This document shows positions 26,411 to 33,571 of a stretch of 49,743 nucleotides of DNA, piece after piece (the first letter of the stretch is position 1; each line of letters starts with the position of its first letter). The stretch comes from an uncultured Microscilla sp. (GTDB lineage Bacteria > Bacteroidota > Bacteroidia > Cytophagales > Microscillaceae). The DNA is taken from contig NZ_CANLRP010000046.1 of assembly GCF_947493425.1 (NCBI RefSeq), positions 1 through 49,743 on the forward strand, written 5' to 3'. The notes beneath the pieces are model-generated. The model was not told the DNA's origin and made no database searches. It saw only the letters and a program-made list of their open reading frames with translations. A program made the position numbers and the translations under genes.

Positions 26411-28057
26411 TTATAGAATCAACATCTTGTCATCAATCAAGCCTTGTACAATCATTTTACTTTTGATTTTAGCCACCGTTTTATCAGTTACTTTCCCTTC
26501 TAATACCTCTTTGGCAAGGTAGCGGTTGGAGGCTTTTTTGGGGGTGCCTTCTTCTTTTCTCTTTCTGTAAAAGTCTTTGAGGAGGACAATCTGTTCTGCA
26601 TATTTTTCCAAAAATGCGTTGGTGCTCTCCTTTTCTCTGATGGGCAACGAAGAGGCAGCGTGTGGTTTTGCCTTGGTAGCCACTTGTGCTTCATTAGTTT
26701 TTGTCGAGGCAGAGGCAAACTTGGCCGTGTGTTGTTTTTTACTACCTTGTTTAGACGCCGTTGGTCTTAAACTAATGCCTCCAAAAGCCTCTTGTTCTTT
26801 GCTTACTTGTTCTTTAGGCGATTTTTGTTTAGCAACGGGGGCTGGAGTTTCGTGATGCATAAAGTAGGCTTCTATGCCCTTTGCTACAGCCTGAGCGATT
26901 ACTTCCCCTTCGATGGCTGGAGCTGCAGAGGGTCGTGTCAACCCTTGAGTGTGTGATGGGTTGCCTGCTGCATTGCCAACGTAAGGAGCTGAAGCCACCT
27001 GTGTAGTTTCAATTCCATAAGAGGGTTTGCCTTTTTCCCTGTCCCAAAAAGCCCTTGAGATCATCAGTTTTATTTCATCCTCATAATCTACTACTTTAGG
27101 ATCTCTCAACAGGCGATCCATTAGTTTTCTTTCCTTGTTGGTTTTGTATGGAAAGTGGATTAAAAACCACAAACATAACAACAATAGGAATTCATTGATG
27201 CCACTTATAAAAACCAAAAACAGGGTATTGGTTTTGGTCTTTTCTTCGGCTTTGTTAGTTGCTTTAGAGTTTTTTGCTGCTGCTGCTTGCAGCTTATGCC
27301 CTTTATTTTCTTTTACTCCGTCTATTGCCTTGATTCTAGCATCTTCTAGTTTGCTTATTTGTTTATTATAGCGGCCAATGTCTCTTCTCCTGGTAAGGTG
27401 GTCTTGGCTCAACACATACGAAAACTTACCATTAAAGTAGTTTGCTTGATTGTTTCTGTCGTTATTTATACTTTTTTCCAGTTTGCTTATCTGGTTTTTT
27501 TTATCACGAATCAACTGCTCATAATAGTTGCTGGTGGAGTCTCGTTTAAAATCGTAGCTGCTTTCCAGTTTGTTTTGGTCAATGAGTGTAGGCTTTACTG
27601 CGTTTTCGTTATTGTTGTATTCTTCTACCCCTTTGACAGAAATAAAAATAGAAAGTGTAACAAAAAACATGTTCAATAGAATAAACAACCAGTTCCAGGC
27701 ATTGCTTAGGTATTTTTTTGTGCCGTATTGGTAAAACTTTTTGAGGTTGCTGGGAAACAAAAGATGTTTGATTACTTCGATGCCTCCAAGTACAAATACA
27801 GCAAACACAGCAGCAATGGCTTGTGGCATGATGGCGTTGAGTCCTGTAAAGATCAGGTAAAATCCTGCAATGGCACTGATAAGAGAGAATACGAACCTTA
27901 CCCAATTTGAAAACCGATAAACAGAATAATACTCTTCATAATAGGTTTTTTGGGCAAAGTCTTCTTGAAACTTCTCCTCGTCTCGGCGTTGACGGTCTTT
28001 TTTTGCCAACACATCTAATATTGGCTCTCCGTCCTTCACTTTTTGATGATTGACCAT
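26411..28057 (-). CDS. Four-helix membrane protein with coiled coil and HTH-like tail
   Basis: The 548-residue protein has a charged N-terminal cytoplasmic part and three membrane helices (about residues 54-74, 79-100, 121-142). A loop of about 135 residues is rich in coiled coil (KKNQISKLEKSIN, NKQISKLEDARIKAIDG). A fourth helix follows (277-301, TLFLVFISGINEFLLLLCLW). The long cytoplasmic tail is Ala/Pro/Gln-rich, and its last 60 residues (KKASNRYLAKEVLEGKVTDK ... SKMIVQGLIDDKML) look like a winged helix. It lies in the replicon between rep-type genes and the XRE regulator, so a role in plasmid maintenance, membrane attachment or transfer is possible, but no family is recognised. It is divergent from the XRE gene, with a palindromic operator between. 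Confidence 0.65.
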   Translation of the reverse strand: MVNHQKVKDGEPILDVLAKKDRQRRDEEKFQEDFAQKTYYEEYYSVYRFSNWVRFVFSLISAIAGFYLIFTGLNAIMPQAIAAVFAVFVLGGIEVIKHLLFPSNLKKFYQYGTKKYLSNAWNWLFILLNMFFVTLSIFISVKGVEEYNNNENAVKPTLIDQNKLESSYDFKRDSTSNYYEQLIRDKKNQISKLEKSINNDRNNQANYFNGKFSYVLSQDHLTRRRDIGRYNKQISKLEDARIKAIDGVKENKGHKLQAAAAKNSKATNKAEEKTKTNTLFLVFISGINEFLLLLCLWFLIHFPYKTNKERKLMDRLLRDPKVVDYEDEIKLMISRAFWDREKGKPSYGIETTQVASAPYVGNAAGNPSHTQGLTRPSAAPAIEGEVIAQAVAKGIEAYFMHHETPAPVAKQKSPKEQVSKEQEAFGGISLRPTASKQGSKKQHTAKFASASTKTNEAQVATKAKPHAASSLPIREKESTNAFLEKYAEQIVLLKDFYRKRKEEGTPKKASNRYLAKEVLEGKVTDKTVAKIKSKMIVQGLIDDKMLIL

Positions 28058-28084
28058 GGCGAATAAATGATTTAAAACGGTTTA

Positions 28085-28114
28085 GCGAACAAGCTTTGTT
28101 CGATTTATGGAACA
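28085..28114. promoter_or_regulatory. Palindromic operator and promoter of the XRE gene
   Basis: Two overlapping palindromes lie in the divergent gap: CGAACAA-GCT-TTGTTCG (28085-28101) and TGTTC-N8-GAACA (28097-28114). The second motif occurs twice more at 29151-29168 and 29263-29280. A Bacteroidota-type -7 element TATATTTG follows at 28134-28141, so the operator occupies the -33 position of the plus-strand promoter. The XRE protein encoded just downstream is the natural candidate to bind it. Confidence 0.6.
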
Positions 28115-28209
28115 AAAAACTGAATAATAGCTGTATATTTGAGTAAAACACAGCTTGTGAAGGCAATTATACGTAATAACGGAATAAATAAAAAGAAAAA
28201 TTCGAAATT

Positions 28210-28710
28210 ATGAACAAAGAAGGTTCGGGAAATGGAACAGGAAAGCAAAAAAAGACGCCAAATATGACTGGTGCTCTAAATTTTCTTGGAGAAAGGTATC
28301 ATGAGTTATTGTCAGCGGTAAAAGCCAGCATGAAAGAAAAGAAAATTACTTATGATGACATTGCAGAAAAGTTGGGCATACCCAAAAGTACACTTTCTGG
28401 AATGATGAACGGCACCAAACCAAACGCAGTAAATCTTTTGGCGGTATCGGTGCTTTTGGAGGTAGATTTTAATAGAATTCTTTACCCTGATAAAACTTTT
28501 GATTCTACCCTTACCCCTCCTGATATGGCAGAGGCTATGCGTGACATGGTCAACGAACTAAGTGCCATGAAAGACCAGCTGAACAATAATACACAAGCAC
28601 TTAAGCACCTGTATGCCCAGCAAAACGAGTTAAGAACATCAGACGAGCCTTCAGCGATCTATAACCTTAAGCCAAAAAATGACGCGAAGGATGACACCAA
28701 GGGTGAATAA
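28210..28710 (+). CDS. XRE-family DNA-binding regulator
   Basis: 166 residues. After a disordered N-terminus, residues about 30-95 form a Cro/CI-type helix-turn-helix: LLSAVKASMKEKKITYDDIA, EKLGIPKSTLSGMMNGTKP, then a LLAVSVLLEVDFNRIL helix. The C-terminal part is helical and Gln/Asn-rich (MKDQLNNNTQALKHLYAQQN), perhaps for oligomerisation. The gene is divergent from the membrane protein gene. A palindromic operator (TGTTC-N8-GAACA) lies in its promoter, and two more copies lie between it and parA, so it probably represses itself and may influence the partition region. Confidence 0.8.
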   Translation: MNKEGSGNGTGKQKKTPNMTGALNFLGERYHELLSAVKASMKEKKITYDDIAEKLGIPKSTLSGMMNGTKPNAVNLLAVSVLLEVDFNRILYPDKTFDSTLTPPDMAEAMRDMVNELSAMKDQLNNNTQALKHLYAQQNELRTSDEPSAIYNLKPKNDAKDDTKGE

Positions 28711-28794
28711 ATAGCACAAGTTCTTCAATGGTTATTGACTGAGGCGCAGGTATCTCCGTTGAAGTCAATGACCACCCCACCCTGGGTGGCAGCA

Positions 28795-28973
28795 ATTCAT
28801 TTTTCCGCACTTTTGTTTCAGCTACTGAACTTATCTTTAGGCATTAATTTTCGGCGCTTCCGTGTTTGCTCATTCATTTTTCCGCACTTTTGTTTCAGCT
28901 ACTGAACTTATCTTTAGGCATTAACCCTCTGGGCTTCCATGTTTGCTCATTCATTTTTCCGCACTTTTGTTCC
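28795..28973 (+). repeat. 77-bp tandem repeat, 2.3 units
   Basis: Units start at 28795, 28872 and 28949, each beginning ATTCATTTTTCCGCACTTTT. The first two agree for most of their length, including CTACTGAACTTATCTTTAGG; the third is cut off after TTTTGTT. The repeat lies about 85 bases after the XRE gene, is non-coding, and is of unknown role, though its location between the regulator and par genes makes it a candidate replicon control element. Confidence 0.7.
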
Positions 28974-29150
28974 AAACATCGAATTTGTGCTTGCCAATCT
29001 GCCCTCTTTATGGTGGTTTTGCTGCCTCCTCTCCTGCTATAGTTTTAAAAAATTCAGACTTGTGGTGGTTGAGTTGGGTGTTGTCATGGTTGCTTGCCCT
29101 CTTGCTGCTCTATCAATATATATGTGATTGCTGGCGATACTTTAGCCTTT

Positions 29151-29280
29151 TGTTCGTGATTTGGAACATATCTCAATCATCATAAATTCTATTATTCGGA
29201 ACAGCTTATTCATTATCCTGAACAAGCGTAGAGTGTTTGAGTATGCGATGCTTCGAACTATTTGTTCATGGTATGGAACA
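29151..29280. promoter_or_regulatory. Two TGTTC-N8-GAACA palindromes
   Basis: Exact copies of the operator upstream of the XRE gene lie at 29151-29168 (spacer GTGATTTG) and 29263-29280 (spacer ATGGTATG). Extra half-sites lie around them: CGGAACA near 29197, CTGAACA near 29218, and GAAC-N5-GTTC at about 29255-29267. No gene starts nearby, so these sites are either operators for an unrecognised transcript or part of a partition/centromere array. Confidence 0.55.
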
Positions 29281-29389
29281 AATACCTGAATTCCGAGCTC
29301 CGCATTTATCCATCATCCGAACTTTACTAAAATTCATTATTCGGAACTCGCTTAAATATAAAAAGCTATTTGAATGAGTTTAAACAGAA

Positions 29390-29665
29390 TTTACGCATTC
29401 GGAAGCGCGGAATTTAGGGCTACATTCCGCGTTTTAGGTGGTGCAATATTCGGAATATTAGGCTGTGTATGTTCTGTATTCGTTAGTTCGTAAAAACGAT
29501 ATACGATCTGTAATTCCGAACCCGTTGTCTGAGAAAGCATCCATTATTACGAACGGAAGGATTCGTAAATGCGGAATTTTGGTCAATATTCCGTAGATGA
29601 TGCTGTTCGTAAATTCGAAATTCATTAATGCGGAATTCGGGACATTGGTTCGTAAATACAGAACA
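29390..29665. repeat. Array of short palindromic sites, candidate centromere
   Basis: Related 17-base sites occur several times: ATTCGTAAATGCGGAAT (about 29561-29577), ATTCATTAATGCGGAAT (about 29620-29636), GTTCGTAAATTCGAAAT (about 29605-29621) and GTTCGTAAATACAGAAC (about 29648-29664). Reverse or partial forms lie near 29391 (TTACGCATTCGGAA), 29448 and 29588. Consensus is roughly RTTCGTAAATNCGGAAY, palindromic at its ends. The array ends about 500 bases before parA. Repeated sites next to parAB are typical of centromere-like parS/parC loci, hence the suggestion; ParB binding is not shown. Confidence 0.5.
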
Positions 29666-29689
29666 AGCAGGGAAGTTGGGCACAAAGGG

Positions 29690-30146
29690 CAAGTCTAATA
29701 TTCAATGAAAAGCATAAGAGCCAGGCAATATTTTTTGGATAAGAAGCTATCAGTTGGAATGAATACCTTGAAGGAGACAAGAGAGCAGATGAGCCAATAA
29801 ATAGGTAATAGAGCAAGAGACTTTATGTGGTCAATCAACGCAATATGTGAGGAGAAGGAGGGGTGTTTATCTTTGCTCATTTAAATGATCATTGCCAATT
29901 TTAATGTTTTTGTAAAGCGTAATTTTTAAAATATTGTATGAATTTAAGTATTTTATGCTGAGTTTTTTGTGAAATATTAAATTGTATTTAAAGCATGTTT
30001 TCACTGAATTTTTGGCACAAGGGTACAAAAAGTAGGTTTGAAGTAAGTGATTTATTGTATTGGAATATAGTTTTAAGACAGTTTTGGGAAGAGGTTATCT
30101 TACTGTCTATAGAGGAAATATAAATAGTAAATGATAACTTTGATGC
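29690..30146. other. Leader region before parA, no gene
   Basis: About 460 bases, A+T-rich. Minus-strand frames here have no protein character. The parA promoter lies at its end. Confidence 0.35.
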
Positions 30147-30154
30147 TATATTTG
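30147..30154 (+). promoter_or_regulatory. Candidate -7 element of the parAB promoter
   Basis: TATATTTG matches the Bacteroidota TAnnTTTG consensus and is identical to the element before the XRE gene. It places transcription start near 30160, downstream of the alternative GTG at 30157 and upstream of the ATG at 30181, supporting the ATG. The matching TTG at -33 is not clear, so the promoter may need activation. Confidence 0.4.
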
Positions 30155-30180
30155 AAGTGAACCATAAAATAAGCGCAATA

Positions 30181-30945
30181 ATGGCAAAAACAAGAATCAT
30201 AGCAGCGGTAAACAATAAGGGTGGGGTTGGAAAAACCACTACTACGCTGAACCTTGGCAAAGCGCTTTCTTTGCAGAAAAGAAAGGTATTGATTGTAGAT
30301 TTTGACCCACAGGCAAATTTGTCTAATTGGGTGCCTGATGAGCAAAGGAAAGCCATTCATGACATATCACATACTTTGTCGGGGCAAAAACAAGAGATTC
30401 CTATTGCAACCATTAGTAAGAACTTTGATATCATACCAGCATCACGCAACTTATTAAATATTGAGGCTGAACTGTCGTCAGATAAAAATGTGAACGGGTA
30501 TTTTAGGTTGGATGAGGTATTAAAAAACGTATATGATGATTACGATTATGTACTCATTGATTGCCGCCCAAACCTGGGAATACTGACTTTGAATGCTATG
30601 ATGGCAGCCACTGATTTGCTCATTATTGTGAGTTCTACTGAGTTGGCAAGTCATGCTGTAGATAACGTGATTGACCTGAAAAACGAGGTCAGCGAAAGGT
30701 TAAACCCTCAACTACAGGTGTTGGGCATGCTTGTGACAATGTATGATGGTAGAAAGACCATCAACAAGCTGAAGTTGGAGGAGTTGCAAGAAACTTACGA
30801 AGATTTTGTTTTAAAGTCTATTATTCGAAACCGGGTCGTTTTTGATGAATCGTCTTATGCCCAACAAGATGTATTTGAATATGATAAAAATTCGGATGGT
30901 GCCAAGGATTACGCAAAATTAGCCAAGGAAATTTTAAAGAAATAA
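30181..30945 (+). CDS. parA: ParA-type partition ATPase
   Basis: The 254-residue product starts MAKTRIIAAVNNKGGVGKTT. It has the deviant Walker A motif KGGVGKTT at residues 13-20, the switch-like VDFDPQANLS (about 40-49), and Walker B YVLIDCRPNLG (about 123-133). It lacks the N-terminal HTH of type Ia ParA, so it is a small type Ib-like or chromosomal-type Soj/ParA. It uses ATP to drive plasmid segregation over the nucleoid, with ParB as partner. A two-base gap separates it from parB, so they form an operon. The GTG 24 bases upstream would add eight residues, but the -7 element position argues for this ATG. Confidence 0.92.
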   Translation: MAKTRIIAAVNNKGGVGKTTTTLNLGKALSLQKRKVLIVDFDPQANLSNWVPDEQRKAIHDISHTLSGQKQEIPIATISKNFDIIPASRNLLNIEAELSSDKNVNGYFRLDEVLKNVYDDYDYVLIDCRPNLGILTLNAMMAATDLLIIVSSTELASHAVDNVIDLKNEVSERLNPQLQVLGMLVTMYDGRKTINKLKLEELQETYEDFVLKSIIRNRVVFDESSYAQQDVFEYDKNSDGAKDYAKLAKEILKK

Positions 30946-30947
30946 CG

Positions 30948-31883
30948 ATGGGGAAACTAGACAAACTAAAAAAAATTAAGCCTGGTGGTGTGGCTGACGA
31001 TGCTTTTTCACAGGTTGAAAAAGCCAAGTCTAAATTTAAAACCACTGACGATTATATTAAGAGTAAAATTGAAATCCATCCTGACTTTAGAGATTGGATT
31101 CACCCCTTGTCTGAAGAAGAGTATAAGCAGTTAGAGGAGAATATAATTGAAGAAGGTTGCCGGGAACCATTGGTGGTTTGGCAGGTGCCAAATGCCGAAA
31201 CTTATTACATAATAGATGGACACAACCGCCATAGGGTTTGCACAAGCAATAATGTGCATTTTAATATTGTAGTCAAAGAGTTTGTTGATGCTGCCGAAGC
31301 CAAGGAATGGATGCTTTTGAACCAGTTAGGAAGAAGAAACCTTACTAAAGAGCAAGCTGCATATTATAGGGGGCTTATTTATAACCAGCGAAAGTCGGAC
31401 CCAAAAAAGAACCTGAAACGAGGCAATTCCCCGAAGTCTCAAAATGATACTTCGGGAAATATAGCTGAAGAACTATCAAAACAATACAATACCAGCCGGG
31501 CGGGCATTTTGCGTGATGGCAAGTTTGCCGAGGGGCTAGACAAGGTGGGCTCGGTAGATCCGGTGCTTAAACGGCAAGTGTTGGGCGGCAAGACAAAAGT
31601 AAAAAAGGCAGATGTAGAGAAGTTAGCCAAGGCAGAGGCAAACGAAATAAAAGAAGAAGTGAGTAAAATAAAGAAGGTAAAGCCTGCTCTAAAAACAGCA
31701 AGCCAAAAAAAGGTGATGCCAAACGACTCCATTAACTTGGCTGATTTACCCAAGCTTCTTCACAAAACAATGAATACCCATCGCAAGATAGTGAAAGCCA
31801 ACAAGCAAGACGAGCAGTACTTCAAGTCATTGGGAACACTAGAGTTATGTGAGCAATTGCTCGCCAAAGTTGACTGGAAATAA
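30948..31883 (+). CDS. parB: ParB-type partition protein
   Basis: 311 residues. The N-terminal ParB/sulfiredoxin-like domain (about 45-130) contains HPLSEEEYKQLEENI, EGCREPLVVW, and the signature IDGHNRHRVC. Then follow a LTKEQAAYYRGLIYNQRK helix and a central region (NIAEELSKQYNTSRAGILRD) resembling the HTH used to bind parS. The C-terminal part is Lys-rich and helical, probably for dimerisation. In the family the protein binds the centromere, spreads or bridges DNA, and stimulates ParA. The gene follows parA by two bases and is closed by a strong terminator. Confidence 0.88.
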   Translation: MGKLDKLKKIKPGGVADDAFSQVEKAKSKFKTTDDYIKSKIEIHPDFRDWIHPLSEEEYKQLEENIIEEGCREPLVVWQVPNAETYYIIDGHNRHRVCTSNNVHFNIVVKEFVDAAEAKEWMLLNQLGRRNLTKEQAAYYRGLIYNQRKSDPKKNLKRGNSPKSQNDTSGNIAEELSKQYNTSRAGILRDGKFAEGLDKVGSVDPVLKRQVLGGKTKVKKADVEKLAKAEANEIKEEVSKIKKVKPALKTASQKKVMPNDSINLADLPKLLHKTMNTHRKIVKANKQDEQYFKSLGTLELCEQLLAKVDWK

Positions 31884-31899
31884 AAAGCATTTGGGTTAA

Positions 31900-31941
31900 A
31901 AAAGCCCCGAAGTATCATTTTGACACTTCGGGGCTTTTTTT
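31900..31941 (+). terminator. Strong intrinsic terminator after parAB
   Basis: Arms AAAAGCCCCGAAGT and ACTTCGGGGCTTTT enclose a loop of about 12 bases; the hairpin ends in a run of seven T. The stem begins 16 bases after the parB stop and ends the parAB operon. Confidence 0.9.
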
Positions 31942-32039
31942 AGATCGAACAAGCAAAAAAACTACCTTAAAGCAGGCTTACAAAGCCCTTTAGTATTTAC
32001 ATTTGGGCAATAGTAGTATTTACAATAACTTTTATTTCA

Positions 32040-32990
32040 ATGATTTTTAACTCTAATTATTACTGGCTAATCGGAGCATTGGTTGTCATTATTGTGCAAG
32101 CTTTCATTGTCAACCATTGGTCTAATGCAAAATATTGGACAATATTGAACGCAATTTTTCTTATAGCAACCATTATCTCTTACTCAGCCTTTAGCTTTAA
32201 AAACAAAGTGAGCAAAGAGCGGGTACAGATGCTCAAGAGCTCAACGAATATAAGCCAAAAAGTGATTACTGAAAAAGACATTTCACACCTGCCTGCAGTT
32301 GTTCAAAAATGGTTGGTGAACGGTGGAGTAATGGGCAAAAAGCCCATTACCAATATTCGTTTAACTCAAGACCTACAACTAAAAATGACCCCAGAGCAAA
32401 ATAGTTGGAATAATGGAATTGCAGAACAATACATTACGGTGCAACCACCTACATTTAACTGGAGTATCAAGACTCGAATGGGCGTTATGGGTGTAGTGGG
32501 ACGAGATAAATTTGAGCATGGGCAGGGTGAAATGGTCATTAAACTGATGTCTCTTGTTTCGGTGGCAAATGCCAAACAAAGCGAAAAGGTTGACCAGGCT
32601 ACTTTGCAAAGATACTTGGCCGAAATTGTTTGGTATCCAACGGCATCGCTAAGCCCTTATATTGTTTGGGAGCAAATAGATGGCAATACTGCTAAAGCCA
32701 CCATGAAGGTGAACGACACCAAAGGTGCAGGAGCATTTTATTTCGATGACCACGGGAACTTCCTTAAGTTTACAGCATTGCGATACAAAGACTTGAAAGA
32801 TAAAGAACCGAAATTATGGACTGTTTCTGCCATCAAAACAGAAGAGCGAAATGGAATTAGAATGCCTGTAGAGTTAAAGGCTGATTGGAAGTTAGACAAT
32901 GGAGATTGGACCTGGCTGAAGCTAAAGATCAAGGCTATAAATTATAATGTAACAAAAACGCCAACAGTAGGTAATATGTACGCAAAATAA
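32040..32990 (+). CDS. DUF6544/DUF6920-like membrane protein
   Basis: 316 residues with two N-terminal membrane helices (about 8-26, YYWLIGALVVIIVQAFIV; 34-52, TILNAIFLIATIISYSAF). A soluble domain follows with the pattern of this uncharacterised family: HLPAVVQKWLVNGGVMGKKP, IAEQYITVQPPTFNW, GRDKFEHGQGEMVI, then YLAEIVWYPTASL and the late NGIRMPVELKADW. Family assignment is from remembered sequence pattern. Function unknown. It lies between the parAB terminator and the TonB operon and is probably transcribed alone. Confidence 0.65.
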   Translation: MIFNSNYYWLIGALVVIIVQAFIVNHWSNAKYWTILNAIFLIATIISYSAFSFKNKVSKERVQMLKSSTNISQKVITEKDISHLPAVVQKWLVNGGVMGKKPITNIRLTQDLQLKMTPEQNSWNNGIAEQYITVQPPTFNWSIKTRMGVMGVVGRDKFEHGQGEMVIKLMSLVSVANAKQSEKVDQATLQRYLAEIVWYPTASLSPYIVWEQIDGNTAKATMKVNDTKGAGAFYFDDHGNFLKFTALRYKDLKDKEPKLWTVSAIKTEERNGIRMPVELKADWKLDNGDWTWLKLKIKAINYNVTKTPTVGNMYAK

Positions 32991-33486
32991 TTGATTGTTT
33001 TTTGTTTGTAAATAAGGGGGGGCGATAGACCAGGGGTTTGATGTACTCTATCCATCTTTTAACTACGCTTTTTTTAAGTTGCTGAAAATCAACATGATAT
33101 AAAAAGTGTAGATACTTGTGGAACAGGGTATACCTAGAACCTTGCACCTAGTCCCTAGAACCTTGTCAGGGCTTTTAACCTCGTTGGGCCCAACCCAGTA
33201 AAACTGCCCCGATGAGTCGTGTATTATTCTGATGCAAAAATGCGGCTGTATATTATGTAGCATATTTCGTGTAAGTTGCCCAACTTTTTTATCGCCAGGG
33301 GATATCATTAGATCTTTAATAATCAGCAAGTTAGCTTTCACCCGATTATTTTTGGTCGTACTTAAGAGTTTTAAGGTGCCAGCTAAATTCTCCGTTTTTA
33401 CCCATCTGGAAGCCAAAGCACCAGCACCTCATCTTTATAACTTTGTAAGACTTCAATCAGAGTGGTATTTTGTTGATGCATCTTTG
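32991..33486. other. Intergenic region with a dispersed repeat copy
   Basis: About 500 bases. It contains a diverged copy of the dispersed repeat (33195-33224, CAGTAAAACTGCCCCGATGA). A minus-strand frame of 117 codons (33063-33416) runs through this repeat and is not called. The operators and promoter of the TonB gene begin at its end. Confidence 0.4.
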
Positions 33487-33557
33487 CATCTTTTGCAATA
33501 CTGTTGCAAAAGATGATTTTTTATTTACATTTGCAACATTGTTGCATAAATGTAAAT
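33487..33557 (+). promoter_or_regulatory. Promoter of the TonB-receptor operon with two tandem operators
   Basis: TTG at 33504-33506, a 19-base spacer, and TACATTTG at 33526-33533 form a full Bacteroidota-type promoter. Two near-identical palindromes overlap it: TTTGCAA-TACTG-TTGCAAA at 33492-33510, covering the TTG, and TTTGCAA-CATTG-TTGCATA at 33530-33548, covering the end of the -7 element. Their centres are 38 bases apart. Both are extended by further inverted bases (CATC/GATG in the first, ATTTACA/TGTAAAT in the second). A repressor bound here would block transcription. The arrangement recalls Fur-superfamily metal regulators such as Zur; the regulator's identity is inference. Confidence 0.7.
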
Positions 33558-33571
33558 CCATTAAAGGAAAA

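Noticed and set aside
33063..33416. 117-codon minus-strand frame
   Set aside because: It passes through a dispersed non-coding repeat (33195-33224) and its translation has no domain character.
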